Shown: one piece after another, positions 1-8,995 of the stretch
How the letters are laid out: each line of letters opens with the position of its first letter
Position numbering within the stretch: the stretch's first letter is position 1
Assembly: GCA_019136135.1 (NCBI GenBank)
Contig: JAGVUR010000209.1
Coordinates: forward strand, 49,271 to 113,270
DNA from: Verrucomicrobiota bacterium
Lineage (GTDB): Bacteria; Verrucomicrobiota; Lentisphaeria; Oligosphaerales; Oligosphaeraceae
DNA length: 64,000 nucleotides
Reading direction: 5' to 3'
The notes under the pieces: generated by a model
The model's database searches: none
Told to the model about the DNA's origin: nothing
The model's input: the letters and a program-made list of their open reading frames with translations, nothing else
Position numbers and translations under genes: made by a program

Positions 1-896
1 TGAAGACCCTCGCGGCAGAGGCGGAGCATGTCGGAGTATTCGCAGAAGTGGTAGAACCAAGAGCCGGTGGCGGTGATGTCGCGACGGATGAATGCCCCGC
101 TGATCGATATGGGGATCTCCGGTTGCTCGCCGTTGAAAATCACTTGCCCGCCCGTGCGGACGGCGGCGAAACACTGGTGGACAGTTTCAGGACGCCCGGC
201 ACATTCTATCGTGATGTCCGCCCCGACGCCATCCGTCAATTCCTTGATGGTCTCGACAGCATCCTTTTCCTTGGGGTTGATGGTGGCGAAAGCACCAAAC
301 TTGCGAGCCAACTCCAGGCGGGCTTCCGAAATGTCCGAGACAATGACGCGTCGACCATAGTAAGCCTGTAGGATTACGTTGCCCAAGCCAATCGGTCCCG
401 CGCCGAAGACGGCTATGGTGGATGGTTTTTTGTTGATGAACTTCGTCGAACTGTGATAAGGCACACCGAAGCCGTCGCCTGTAATCAGGACGCCGGTGGT
501 CCAGTCGACATCGTCGGGGAGAACTTGGCAGGCACGGGCGCTGGCAAGGAATTGTTCGGAATGGAAGTTCCCGTAGAATTTCCAATGTTTGCACCATGTG
601 AATTGTCCTTTGCTGCAATATGAGCAGGCAGGGTCATTGCATGGGGCGACGGGGCTGACTCCGACCCTGTCGCCGACTTTCAGGTTAGTTACGTTTTCTC
701 CGAGTTTGAGTACGATTCCCGCCGCTTCATGGCCTCCGTTTCCGGCTTTCATTCCGTTGCCCCGATATGCGCCCATTTCGCTTCCACAGAGGACTGAGAC
801 GGCAGTTTTGATGACGACTTCACCTGATTTTGGCTCCAGATCCGGTACGTCATCATATTCGAGTTTTCCCTGTCCTGCAAAACGAAGTTGTTTCAT
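1..896 (-). CDS. Zinc-dependent medium-chain alcohol dehydrogenase (3' end cut by window)
   Basis: The reading frame opens at the ATG at 894-896, after an AGAGG ribosome site, and stays open to the window edge, so the C-terminus is missing. Visible features are the catalytic-zinc region (VLCGSEMG and GGHEAAG), the four-cysteine structural-zinc lobe (CNDPACSYCSKGQFTWC) and a Rossmann glycine motif (FGAGPIGLGN). This pattern is that of the sorbitol/threonine dehydrogenase branch of the MDR family, which oxidises secondary alcohols or polyols with NAD(P). The substrate cannot be told from sequence. It is transcribed away from the pseudopilin gene at 1357, so the gap between them should hold divergent promoters. 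Confidence 0.85.
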   Translation of the reverse strand, partial: MKQLRFAGQGKLEYDDVPDLEPKSGEVVIKTAVSVLCGSEMGAYRGNGMKAGNGGHEAAGIVLKLGENVTNLKVGDRVGVSPVAPCNDPACSYCSKGQFTWCKHWKFYGNFHSEQFLASARACQVLPDDVDWTTGVLITGDGFGVPYHSSTKFINKKPSTIAVFGAGPIGLGNVILQAYYGRRVIVSDISEARLELARKFGAFATINPKEKDAVETIKELTDGVGADITIECAGRPETVHQCFAAVRTGGQVIFNGEQPEIPISISGAFIRRDITATGSWFYHFCEYSDMLRLCREGL

Positions 897-1267
897 GGTT
901 TGATTTCCTCTGTGAATTTTGTCTGGAACCTTAGGGGCCTTTCAAAATGCTATCAAGCTAAACTCGATTTTTTGCTTTGGCAAGCTGACGGAACTTTTTT
1001 TGTTGCGAGGGGGATGAAAGGAAGGGATGCCAAGGAATCTGCTTCCCAAGATTCCGAGGCAAAAAAATCATCGCTTTCGTACTCGAAATGCATGTGACAT
1101 GCCCCTTTGGTTTGGCATTTGTGAAAAGGCTGCGAACCCTGTGTCAAAAAGGCAACGGCAGATGATTTCGAGGCGCCGATGAGGTGCATTGATAATAATC
1201 TTATTTACAGAGGAGGGCGTGTCTTGACAAAAAATATGATTATCGATGGGTTTTTCTATCGGTGGAC
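897..1267. other. Intergenic region between divergent genes
   Basis: About 370 bases lie between the alcohol dehydrogenase start and the promoter candidate for the pseudopilin. Short open frames on both strands show no ribosome sites or recognisable protein. No RNA gene, hairpin terminator or repeat from the other families in this window was seen here. It presumably carries the promoter of the dehydrogenase gene. Confidence 0.5.
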
Positions 1268-1296
1268 TTGATTTCTAAGCATATATTTGCTAAAAT
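1268..1296 (+). promoter_or_regulatory. Candidate sigma-70 promoter for the first pseudopilin
   Basis: TTGATT and TAAAAT are separated by 17 bases, about 60 bases upstream of the start codon. The boxes match 4 and 5 of 6 consensus positions respectively. This is a sequence match only. Confidence 0.4.
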
Positions 1297-1356
1297 ATGA
1301 AGATGGAAGTGAAAGTTGATAGAGCTTGACAAACAAAAATTTACAGGAGTCCAAAC

Positions 1357-2022
1357 ATGCGCAGATTATTTACATTGATTGAATTGTTGGTTGTCATCGC
1401 CATTATTGCGATCTTGGCGGCGATGCTGTTGCCCGCGTTGTCGAAGGCTCGTGAAAAGGCGCGGCAGATTTCCTGCACGTCCAACATGAAACAGGTTGGA
1501 CTGGCTGTAATCATGTACTCCGATGACTATGACGACTATCTGCCCAAGTTCTACCACGACAATCCCAACCGTATCTGGTGGGCGGAGCATATCGGCAAGT
1601 ATGCGGGGGATTGGAAGACCCTGATTTGCCCCTCAATGGCTACTCATAGTTCATTTACGCTTCAGGATGGCTCCAAGAGCTACCAGATCGACTATAGTTG
1701 GCCCAATGCGCACTTGGGCACCGAGTCTACATCCAAAAAGCGTGGCATGTTCTTGCAGCCATCAGAGAAGTTCCTGGTCATTGAAGGTCGCAGGCTCTGG
1801 ACCCATTGGTGCCCCGGATGCCATAGCGGCGACGTCGGCACTTGCGGTTGCGGTGGAGGTTGCGGGCCCGGCGCTGCCACCCCATCCCCGTACTATCCGC
1901 ATAACTCCTTGACCATCATGAATATCACATTCCTGGATGGACACGTCAACACCGCGACAAAGGCGAACATCAAGAGCTCGGCAGGAGCACATGGCTGGGG
2001 ACATGGCTGGCCGGGCATATGA
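1357..2022 (+). CDS. Type II/IV pseudopilin-like protein with Cys-rich insert
   Basis: This 221-residue protein begins with a very short basic leader (MRRL) followed directly by the prepilin methylation motif FTLIELLVV and a hydrophobic helix, then SKAREKAR. This is the layout of type II secretion/type IV prepilins cut by PilD, and of the paralogous pseudopilins abundant in Lentisphaerota. The C-terminal FLDGHV motif is typical of that group. The start has an AGGAG ribosome site. Unusually, residues 152-169 hold C152-P-G-C155-H156, a c-type haem motif, followed by further cysteines (163, 165, 169) in a glycine-rich stretch, and the C-terminus is His/Trp/Gly rich. No assembly genes are nearby. 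Role as a surface or secreted fibre subunit is inferred. Confidence 0.85.
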   Translation: MRRLFTLIELLVVIAIIAILAAMLLPALSKAREKARQISCTSNMKQVGLAVIMYSDDYDDYLPKFYHDNPNRIWWAEHIGKYAGDWKTLICPSMATHSSFTLQDGSKSYQIDYSWPNAHLGTESTSKKRGMFLQPSEKFLVIEGRRLWTHWCPGCHSGDVGTCGCGGGCGPGAATPSPYYPHNSLTIMNITFLDGHVNTATKANIKSSAGAHGWGHGWPGI

Positions 2023-2041
2023 TTCATTATCATAAACATAG

Positions 2042-2201
2042 TAAGGAGCCGTTAAAAAATTAAGTTTACATTTCCGGTTTCTTTTGGCTGTCTTTCCCCC
2101 GTCCTGTCAGTCGCGTATGCGCATACGCTCCTTTCAGTACAGTGGAAAGACAGCTCAAAATAATTCCAGAACTGTTGTCTTAATTTTTGAACGACTCCTA
2201 A
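2042..2201. repeat. 160-bp MITE-like palindromic element, copy 1
   Basis: The element begins TAAGGAGCCGTT and ends AACGACTCCTAA, so its ends form an imperfect inverted repeat of about 22 bases. The interior is also largely self-complementary and is centred on the perfect 16-base palindrome GCGTATGCGCATACGC at 2113-2128. A second copy of the same length lies at 33274-33433, and a half copy lies inverted at 46839-46914. There is no open frame, so any mobility would depend on a transposase encoded elsewhere. Ends next to TA suggest Tc1/mariner or IS630-type mobilisation, which is inference. Confidence 0.8.
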
Positions 2202-2393
2202 CAAGAAGAAAATTGCTGTGTCCATGAGTTATTTCGGGGTTTGATATTGTAATATTTCGTTTTTAGTGATATTTTGGTGAAAGTGAAGATTAATCCAGGG
2301 AGTAGCAAGCGATGTGGCTTGCCACTCCCTTGTCAGCGGATTTTTTGAAGTATTTATTTTGAATTAAAAATCAAGCAAAGGAGCACGACGACG

Positions 2394-3128
2394 ATGAAGA
2401 AATTCCTAAGATTTACATTGATTGAGTTGTTGGTTGTGATTGCGATCATTGCGATTTTGGCGGCGATGCTGTTGCCGGCGTTGTCGAAGGCGCGCGAGAA
2501 GGCGCGTGCGATCTCGTGCGTGAATGCGCTGAAGCAGTTGAACTTGGGGCAAGTGATGTACGTTGACGACAATGATGCCCGCTTCCCTCCGGGAATGATT
2601 CCCTTGAGCGGCACGACCTACGGCTGGTGGGACTTCTTGACGGAATCCTACTATGGTGACAAGAAAGTCCGCATTTGCCCTGGCGACAAGTTTGCGAACA
2701 TCAACAACTTGAAGCCTACTTCTGCTGGTAACGCCGGATCCTACGGCTGCCAGTCCAACCTGAGCGATTGGAATTCAAGTAGCGTCATGGCGGATGTCCC
2801 CACGCCCTCGGGAACTTGTTCATTTGTTGATTCCAATACCTGTAGCTCAGCTTCAAACAATTCCAATCCCGATAATTGGTTCGCTTTTGCCACCGGCACC
2901 GTCCACTGGCAGTGGCGTACCCCGACCAACCGGACTGGCGGCGACAACCAGCGCTATACGAACATCGACGGCGACAATGGTCGCCGTCCCGTCGGTCGCC
3001 ATAACGGCATGATTAATATCGCCTGGGTTGACGGCCATGTTTCCAGCATGAAGCCCAGCAAGTTCATCGGTCCGATGCCCTCAGGCTATCCCTACGGCGA
3101 TCCCGACAACTCTTGGGACAACAGGTAA
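2394..3128 (+). CDS. Type II/IV pseudopilin-like protein
   Basis: This 244-residue protein is a paralogue of the protein at 1357. It has the same short leader, [18 protein letters not shown] and [13 protein letters not shown] helix, and the C-terminal motif WVDGHVSS. The middle region differs, with many Ser/Asn/Thr residues and aromatic patches (GWWDFL, WFAF, HWQWR) that suggest an extracellular globular domain. The start is set by AAGGAG eleven bases upstream of the ATG. The near identity of the N-terminal DNA of the two genes points to duplication or conversion of the leader-helix cassette. A strong hairpin terminator follows. Confidence 0.85.
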   Translation: MKKFLRFTLIELLVVIAIIAILAAMLLPALSKAREKARAISCVNALKQLNLGQVMYVDDNDARFPPGMIPLSGTTYGWWDFLTESYYGDKKVRICPGDKFANINNLKPTSAGNAGSYGCQSNLSDWNSSSVMADVPTPSGTCSFVDSNTCSSASNNSNPDNWFAFATGTVHWQWRTPTNRTGGDNQRYTNIDGDNGRRPVGRHNGMINIAWVDGHVSSMKPSKFIGPMPSGYPYGDPDNSWDNR

Positions 3129-3150
3129 CCCACTGGGCAATCGCATAAGC

Positions 3151-3194
3151 AAAAAGCCACCCCGGCGAACCTGGATTCGACGGGGTGGCTTTTT
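3151..3194. terminator. Bidirectional rho-independent terminator
   Basis: AAAAAGCCACCCCG pairs perfectly with CGGGGTGGCTTTTT. With A-tract and T-tract on opposite sides, it can end transcription of both the pseudopilin (plus) and the SDR gene (minus) that converge here. Confidence 0.9.
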
Positions 3195-3233
3195 GCGCTG
3201 ATGGTTATTCTTTGGCTTGTTTGTTTGCCGTCA

Positions 3234-3992
3234 TTATGGTCTCATGTACATTCCGCCATTGATATCGAGGCAGATGCCTGTGATGTACTTGCCTCCTTCC
3301 CCTGCAAGGAAAGCTGTTGCGAGTCCCACGTCCCGTGGTTCTCCCAGGCCGAGCGGGATGTTTGCCGCCAGTTTTTTGACTCCATCATCGCCATGTGTTT
3401 GGTAGAGCAGTTCGGTTGCGATGATTCCCGGCGCGATTGCGTTGACGGTAATCCCTAAGGGTGCAGCGGTTCTTGCCAGGGTTTTGGTGAATCCCAGAAT
3501 GCCTCCCTTTGTTGCGGCATAGTGGACATGTCCGTACAAGGCGCCTTGGTGGGCGACCACGGAACTCATGTTGATAATCCGTCCGTAGTTGCGTTGTTTC
3601 ATCCGCTCCATCGCTTCCTTGCTGACCAGGAACATGCTCTTCAGGTTGGTATCAAGGATGAAATCCCAGCTTTCCTCTGTGATTTCGAAGATATTTTCCG
3701 CTCGGGAGGTACCGGCGTTGTTGACCAGGATGTCAAGGCGATCGAAATGTTCGTCCAAGACTTTGAAGAGCGACTTGACTCCTTCGGCGGTTCCGACATC
3801 TGATTTCGCGAGCACGCATTTGACTCCGAATGGCAGGATTTCGTCCTTGACCTTTTGGGCTTCCTGGTCGTTTGACCTGTAATTAAGTACGATGTTGGCG
3901 CCTTGTTCGGCAAGGACCAATGCGATTCCCTTGCCCAATCCCCTAGATGCGCCCGTGACGATGGCTACTTGTCCCTTAAGTTCGTTGCTCAT
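3234..3992 (-). CDS. SDR-family oxidoreductase, FabG-like
   Basis: This 252-residue protein is a classical short-chain dehydrogenase/reductase. It has the NAD(P) site TGASRGLGKG at the N-terminus, the NNAG motif, the catalytic Ser in MSSVVAHQGA and the Tyr-Lys pair in YAATKGG. The length and PG-motif pattern are closest to 3-oxoacyl-ACP reductase or glucose/sugar dehydrogenases. The fatty-acid role is not certain because the gene is not next to fabF or acpP here, which lie at 58.6-60.5 kb. I chose the ATG at 3990-3992; the longer frame would start at a TTG at 4004. No clear ribosome site is visible. Confidence 0.85.
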   Translation of the reverse strand: MSNELKGQVAIVTGASRGLGKGIALVLAEQGANIVLNYRSNDQEAQKVKDEILPFGVKCVLAKSDVGTAEGVKSLFKVLDEHFDRLDILVNNAGTSRAENIFEITEESWDFILDTNLKSMFLVSKEAMERMKQRNYGRIINMSSVVAHQGALYGHVHYAATKGGILGFTKTLARTAAPLGITVNAIAPGIIATELLYQTHGDDGVKKLAANIPLGLGEPRDVGLATAFLAGEGGKYITGICLDINGGMYMRP

Positions 3993-4077
3993 GGCTAGAT
4001 TCAATAGTATTGTTCAATTGTTAGAGATTTGATTTTGATATGGTTTGGCACATTTCCCAATCGAACCGAATGATTGT

Positions 4078-4163
4078 AGTGCCTTTTACAAGGCACTGTC
4101 CTCGGATGGAGTCCTCTCCCAGGCTTAAGCCTGGGGTTAAGCATAGTTAAGTGCCTACGGCAC
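4078..4163. repeat. Cluster of three short perfect hairpins
   Basis: AGTGCCTT-TTAC-AAGGCACT (4078-4097), the palindrome CCCAGGCTTAAGCCTGGG (4118-4135) and GTGCC-TAC-GGCAC (4151-4163) follow one another in the gap between two minus-strand genes. A GGCTTAAGCC core followed by a CCTMCG-loop hairpin also occurs near 54458-54495, so these may belong to a dispersed repeat type. No T-tract makes a terminator clear. Confidence 0.5.
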
Positions 4164-4236
4164 CATGCATTGTGTAAATTTTTTTGACCTGCCTGTTCGT
4201 CCGAACTATCGCCCGAGTCTAGTCCGTATTAATTGC

Positions 4237-5040
4237 TTATTTGTTCTTGGTGGGCAACCTGACGAAGTTGTCCCCTTGCTTTTCAAAGGGTTCGATGGCG
4301 ACCTTGTGCTCGCCTTTCTTGGCTTTTTTCCAGTCGCCGACATGGACTGAGCGGACAAGCTTGGTGCCATTCGGATTGGTTGGCGAAATGGGCAGGAAAT
4401 CAATTCCCGTTCCAGCGGAGAAGCGGATGGTCTTGATGAGATTGATGTCTTCATCAATGACGGCACATGGATGTCCACCCTTGGTGGCGTTGTAGAAGAA
4501 GACGTAGAGATACTTGCCGTCTGTCGTGATGTTTTGAGCACCGTAATGGGTTTCGAATCCATGGTCGAAATTGACGACTTTGATTTCGTTTAGGTCCAGG
4601 TCGAATTTCCCGATTTTGTTTCCGCGGTGCGGTGTATGTGGATTGGGTCCGATGCCGACGTATACGGCGTCGTTGAGGACTCCGATTCCATCGAATCCAT
4701 GGGGGTAGCTGATTTTCTTGATTGGGTTGAGGTCGGCGTCGAAGACATGTATTTCGCCACCTCCCTTGAGTGAGACTGCGGAGTAGATTTTGCCTTTGTG
4801 GTATGCGACGTCTCCGTTGTGGTTTGGCAGGCTGACTTCCTTGATGAACTTCCCGTTCCAGTCGAGCTTGATGATGCCAAGGACGTACGACAGGTAGATG
4901 GCGTCTTCCGAGACGCAAGACCCCTGGATGTGGCCGGTCACGGATTTGATTTGATCCGGTTCTATGATCAATGTTTCCTGGATGTCCTGGGCGTTGGCGA
5001 GCGTTGCGAAAACGAGCGCGATCAAGGCGAGAATTTTCAT
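4237..5040 (-). CDS. Secreted beta-propeller-like protein, unknown function
   Basis: This 267-residue protein has a clear signal peptide (MKILALIALVFATLANAQD). The rest alternates short strands with repeated motifs such as AIYLSYVLGIIKLDWNGKF, DVAYHKGKIYSAV, AVYVGIG, KIGKFDLDLNEIKVV and YLYVFFYNA, each a 'read value, then label' strand pair of the kind found in NHL/6-bladed propellers. No catalytic motif is seen. The ATG at 5038-5040 follows AAGGATTGCAC; a TTG two codons upstream is the alternative. It is divergent from the GH4 gene. Confidence 0.55.
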   Translation of the reverse strand: MKILALIALVFATLANAQDIQETLIIEPDQIKSVTGHIQGSCVSEDAIYLSYVLGIIKLDWNGKFIKEVSLPNHNGDVAYHKGKIYSAVSLKGGGEIHVFDADLNPIKKISYPHGFDGIGVLNDAVYVGIGPNPHTPHRGNKIGKFDLDLNEIKVVNFDHGFETHYGAQNITTDGKYLYVFFYNATKGGHPCAVIDEDINLIKTIRFSAGTGIDFLPISPTNPNGTKLVRSVHVGDWKKAKKGEHKVAIEPFEKQGDNFVRLPTKNK

Positions 5041-5170
5041 GTGCAATCCTTCTTTTGATGGTTGTCGTGAAGCGGGCGAGTCGATAATAAAGCTAATAAC
5101 ATAAGGTACATCGCCGTCATGGCAAGCCTAAGGCATGTTTTTGTGTTATCTTCCACTGTGGGGGAATTAA

Positions 5171-5199
5171 TTGACAACTGGAGACGAAATCCTTATATT
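5171..5199 (+). promoter_or_regulatory. Strong sigma-70-type promoter for the GH4-DUF4838 operon
   Basis: A perfect TTGACA -35 box and a TATATT -10 box are separated by exactly 17 bases, about 50 bases upstream of the GH4 start codon. This is the best promoter match seen in the window. Confidence 0.75.
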
Positions 5200-5250
5200 T
5201 TAAAGTTATGTTTTGTGCGTATTTGGCAATGAAACCATAGGGGAAACACC

Positions 5251-6654
5251 ATGAAGGTAGCGATAATTGGCGCTGGCAGTTTGGTATTTTGCAAGACGTT
5301 GATGCTTGATACGATGCAGATACCAGGGATTGGTCATGTCGAGTTCACATTGATGGCTCCAAGCACCCGGAACACATCCTGCGTAAAACGGTTTGCGGAT
5401 CAAGTCATTGCGAAGTACAAGATTGATGCGGAAGTTAAGATAACGACGTCGCGTGAAGAGGCGCTTGATGGTGCGGACTATGTTATCGCGACGTTGAAGA
5501 TCGGGGGGCTGAGAGCCTATGAATACGATGTTGAAATTCCACTCAAGTACGGGGTTGACCAATGCATTGGCGACACGCTTGCGCCTGGCGGGATCTTCCG
5601 TTCGTTGCGTACGATTCCGGTGATGCGTGCGTTGGCGGAGGATATGCGTCGGCTTTGCCCGGATGCGATTTTGCTGAACTACGTCAATCCGATGGCTACG
5701 GTATGCTGGAGCATGTTTGACAGCGGCATCCAGCTGGTCGGTCTTTGCCATGGGGTTCAGACGACGATGTTGCTGGTTTCTGGCTATCTGGGAATTCCCC
5801 AGGATGAGATTGATTTCACTTGCGCCGGCATCAACCACATGGGGTGGTTTACCCGATTGGAGCACAAGAAGCAGGATCTCTATCCCCGGTTGCGCAAGCT
5901 TTTCGAGGCGCCCGAGTACTATTGCAACGAAAAGGTACGCGGCGAGGTATTCCGCCAGTTCGGGTACTTCATGACCGAATCCACGGGGCATCTGTCTGAA
6001 TACCTGCCTTATTTCAGGAAAAACGAGTTGGGCATGGACACCTATTGCGACGAACCCGACTTCGGCGGGGAGACGGCGGCGTGCGTCAAGTGGTCGCGCA
6101 TCCTGGAAGCCAAGTACAAAAACGTTGATATGCTTGCGAACGAACCGATTGAATTGCCGCCACGAAGCATCGAGTACGGTTCGTACATCATCGAGGCAGT
6201 GGAATGCAATCGGATGTTCAAGTTCAACGGAAACCTGAAAAACAATGGAATGATTCAAAACCTGCCCGATGATTGCTGCGCGGAAATGCCCGTGATAGCG
6301 GATGGGACGGGATTGCATCCTACCTTCGTTGGGCGTTTGCCCGAACAATGCGCTGCGTTGAATCTGACCAATGTCAATGTCCAACGGCTGACCGTTGAAG
6401 CGGCAATCACAGGGAATCCGGAAGCCGTGGTATGGGCGTTAGCGCTGGATCCTCTGACCTCTGCAAAGCTCACATTGGCGGAGATCCGGGAATTGGCGAC
6501 GGAAATGCTGCTTGCCGAAGCGGAGTGGTTGCCTCAGTTCAAGGGACGCTTGCCACGCTCGACACCGAAGGTGGTGGAACCGGCGGGCACGGTTCGAGTC
6601 GATGTTCCGATGGATCCTGCGCTTGCGATCAGCGTCAGGTTTGGTCAGTTGTAA
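5251..6654 (+). CDS. GH4 family alpha-galactosidase/6-phospho-glycosidase
   Basis: This 467-residue protein is a glycoside hydrolase family 4 member. It starts with the NAD-binding motif IGAGSLVF and has the LNYVNPMA segment, the metal-site cysteine and histidine in GLCHGVQ, and NHMGWF. GH4 enzymes cleave by a redox elimination that needs NAD+ and Mn2+. The GLCHGVQ/NHMGWF pattern is that of the MelA (alpha-galactosidase) and alpha-glucuronidase branches, so an unphosphorylated galactoside is the likely substrate. There is no signal peptide, so it acts in the cytoplasm. GGGGA precedes the start, and the next gene begins 15 bases after the stop. Confidence 0.85.
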   Translation: MKVAIIGAGSLVFCKTLMLDTMQIPGIGHVEFTLMAPSTRNTSCVKRFADQVIAKYKIDAEVKITTSREEALDGADYVIATLKIGGLRAYEYDVEIPLKYGVDQCIGDTLAPGGIFRSLRTIPVMRALAEDMRRLCPDAILLNYVNPMATVCWSMFDSGIQLVGLCHGVQTTMLLVSGYLGIPQDEIDFTCAGINHMGWFTRLEHKKQDLYPRLRKLFEAPEYYCNEKVRGEVFRQFGYFMTESTGHLSEYLPYFRKNELGMDTYCDEPDFGGETAACVKWSRILEAKYKNVDMLANEPIELPPRSIEYGSYIIEAVECNRMFKFNGNLKNNGMIQNLPDDCCAEMPVIADGTGLHPTFVGRLPEQCAALNLTNVNVQRLTVEAAITGNPEAVVWALALDPLTSAKLTLAEIRELATEMLLAEAEWLPQFKGRLPRSTPKVVEPAGTVRVDVPMDPALAISVRFGQL

Positions 6655-6669
6655 GAGGAGTTTATGGCG

Positions 6670-8958
6670 ATGCGAGTACTGCTTGGTATGATGATGCTGG
6701 TGCCCTCGGTTGTTTTTTGTGGCGAGTTGACCTTGGTCGAGGATGGCAAGTCGTCCTGGCGGATTGCGTTGCCGAGTTCGGCATCGCTTGTGGAGCAGAC
6801 TGCGAGCCGCGAGTTGTCGGATCATCTTTTTCAGGTCACCGGCGCTCGTTTGCCAATTGTCGCCGAGGATGGGAGGGTTGAGCGCACGATATTCATTGGT
6901 GCCGTCTCTTCATTGCCCAAGGTTGACGTATCACGTCCTGACACGATTGTGATCTTGAGTTCTGGGGATTCGTTGTACTTGATCGGTCATCCCCGTCGCG
7001 GTCCGTTGTATGCGGTATATACATTTTTGGAGGACGTTGTCGGAGTACGTTGGTGGACATCGACGGAATCGACGATTCCCCGTCGTCCGACCCTGAGGAT
7101 TCCTGCGCAGAAGGTTGTTTATTATCCGAAGTTGTTGTCTCGTGAGACGTACTATGGCGATGCGTTGGAGGGTGTGTTTTCGGCACGTTTGAAAAACAAC
7201 GGTCACATGACGAGCGTGACCGAAGCGTATGGCGGCCACATGTCGTTGATCGGCTGGTGTCATACCTTTGCGCAATTTTTGCCTGCGGAGAAGTACTTCA
7301 ATGATCATCCTGATTGGTACCCGTTGATTGACGGGCGCCGCCAGGCTGGCGGTCATTTGGACTTTCAGTTGTGCTTGACGAACGAGGAGATGACGCAGGA
7401 ATTCATCAGGATTTGCCTGGAGAAGATTCGTGCGAATCGCCAGGCAGGAATCATTTCCGTGTCTCAGAATGACGCTTTTACGCCGAAGGCTTGCCAGTGC
7501 GAAAAATGCGTTGCCATCCTCAAGGAAAATGGAAACGCCCAATCGGGGCCCTTGATCTATTTTGTCAACAAGGTGGCGGAAGCCGTGGAAAAGGAATTCC
7601 CCGAATTCCTAGTGGAGACGCTGGCCTACCAGCATACGATGACGCCGCCGACCAAGATCCGGCCACGACACAATGTGGTCATCCGATTGTGCACGGCAGT
7701 CAATGCGACGCAAAGCATCAGGAATGGTCCGGACAACAGGCGCATGAAGCAGTTGCTGGAATCCTGGGGCAGGATCGCGCCGAAGTTGTACGTCTGGCAT
7801 TATCTCGCCAATTTCCACAACTATATGATTCCATATCCCAACTATCGGCACTTTGACGATGATATCCGCCTGTTTATCGAGAACAATGCCGTTGGCTTGT
7901 TTGCGCAAGGGGATAAATTTTGCTCGGCAGGTGATTTCGTTCGTGCGCGTGCGTGGATATTGGCGCATTTGCAGTGGAATCCAGAGCTGAAGGCGGATGA
8001 TTTGTACCGGGAATTTTTCCGAGGATACTATGGTGCTGCGGGCGACACCTTGCTGTCGTACTTGGAGCTGTTGAGCGGTGCGGCATTGAAGTCTGGGCAT
8101 CGTTTAAGTACGAGCGGTCGCATTCCTCCTGTTTGGATGTCAACGGAGGTTTTGCGCGAGGGCTATGCGTTGTTTGATCGTGCGTTGTCTTTGGTGAAGG
8201 ACGATCCTGTTATCTGGGATCGTGTTCGTCGCGAACGCATTCCATTGGATGTCGTTGCGGTCAATGTTCACATCAAGTCCTTGCGTCAACTTCGGTTTGA
8301 GGGTGCGAAGGAGTCGGGGGTCTTTTTGCTTCAGGATGCCAAGCAAATGATTGACGACTTGATGGATTTGGTTGCGAAGTGGAAGATCGAGTACATTTCC
8401 GAGGGCGGTCGGCTTGGGGGCTACATCAGTCGCATGTACGACAATTTGTCAAAGGGTCAGCCTATTGCTCCTGCGGAGTGCGAGGGGTTGCCCGAGCATC
8501 GATGGGATGCGTTTCAGGAGAATCGCTTTCGTCTTGCCAGGCCTGGCGAATGGGCGTTCTTGGTTGACGATCCTGCGGCTTCCAATGGGAAAGCCGTTTA
8601 CATGAAGGGCGATGACAAGGAATGGGCGGTTCAAGTGCCCTTGATGCAGTATCCGACCAATCGGCCTTGGGTGTTCTACTATGCCGTCCGTTGCGAGGGC
8701 AATGCCGATGATGGAGCGGCATTTACCTTTGGCGTGCATAGCCAGGTGACGGGGGCAAGCCAGGGCACCACCACGCATCTGGTCTCGGAGTGCAAGGGGA
8801 AGACCTACAAGCTCTTCAAGTCAAAGCCCATTGACTTGAAGGGAGACGAGTACGTCTGGTTTGCGCCGCCGGCTAGACCAAGGGACCAGGTCGATAAAAT
8901 CTATTTCGACCAGGTCTTCATGATCCAGGAAGAAATGCCTGTGCCAAAGGAACACTGA
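6670..8958 (+). CDS. Secreted DUF4838 protein, glycosidase-like
   Basis: This protein of about 762 residues has a signal peptide (MRVLLGMMMLVPSVVFCGE). An N-terminal alpha-glucuronidase-like domain follows (EQTASRELSDHLFQVTGARLPI and TIFIGAV), then VVGVRWWTSTE and the DUF4838 core (HDWYPL-type PDWYPLIDG, QLCLTNEEM, VSQNDAF, CQCEKCVA). The C-terminal 150 residues look like a carbohydrate-binding beta-sandwich. DUF4838 proteins are predicted polysaccharide hydrolases, but the reaction is unknown to me. The ATG at 6670 sits nine bases from AGAGGAG; the ATG at 6664 is also possible. It shares the operon with the GH4 enzyme, suggesting outside depolymerisation followed by cytoplasmic cleavage. Confidence 0.75.
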   Translation: MRVLLGMMMLVPSVVFCGELTLVEDGKSSWRIALPSSASLVEQTASRELSDHLFQVTGARLPIVAEDGRVERTIFIGAVSSLPKVDVSRPDTIVILSSGDSLYLIGHPRRGPLYAVYTFLEDVVGVRWWTSTESTIPRRPTLRIPAQKVVYYPKLLSRETYYGDALEGVFSARLKNNGHMTSVTEAYGGHMSLIGWCHTFAQFLPAEKYFNDHPDWYPLIDGRRQAGGHLDFQLCLTNEEMTQEFIRICLEKIRANRQAGIISVSQNDAFTPKACQCEKCVAILKENGNAQSGPLIYFVNKVAEAVEKEFPEFLVETLAYQHTMTPPTKIRPRHNVVIRLCTAVNATQSIRNGPDNRRMKQLLESWGRIAPKLYVWHYLANFHNYMIPYPNYRHFDDDIRLFIENNAVGLFAQGDKFCSAGDFVRARAWILAHLQWNPELKADDLYREFFRGYYGAAGDTLLSYLELLSGAALKSGHRLSTSGRIPPVWMSTEVLREGYALFDRALSLVKDDPVIWDRVRRERIPLDVVAVNVHIKSLRQLRFEGAKESGVFLLQDAKQMIDDLMDLVAKWKIEYISEGGRLGGYISRMYDNLSKGQPIAPAECEGLPEHRWDAFQENRFRLARPGEWAFLVDDPAASNGKAVYMKGDDKEWAVQVPLMQYPTNRPWVFYYAVRCEGNADDGAAFTFGVHSQVTGASQGTTTHLVSECKGKTYKLFKSKPIDLKGDEYVWFAPPARPRDQVDKIYFDQVFMIQEEMPVPKEH

Positions 8959-8995
8959 GCTTTCGCAAGCAAGTTTTATCGCTGCGTTTGCCCTG

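Noticed and set aside
5206..6384. 392-codon minus-strand frame opposite the GH4 gene
   Set aside because: The plus strand has a consensus promoter, a ribosome site and GH4 motifs; the minus frame is Arg/His-rich antisense sequence with no family match.
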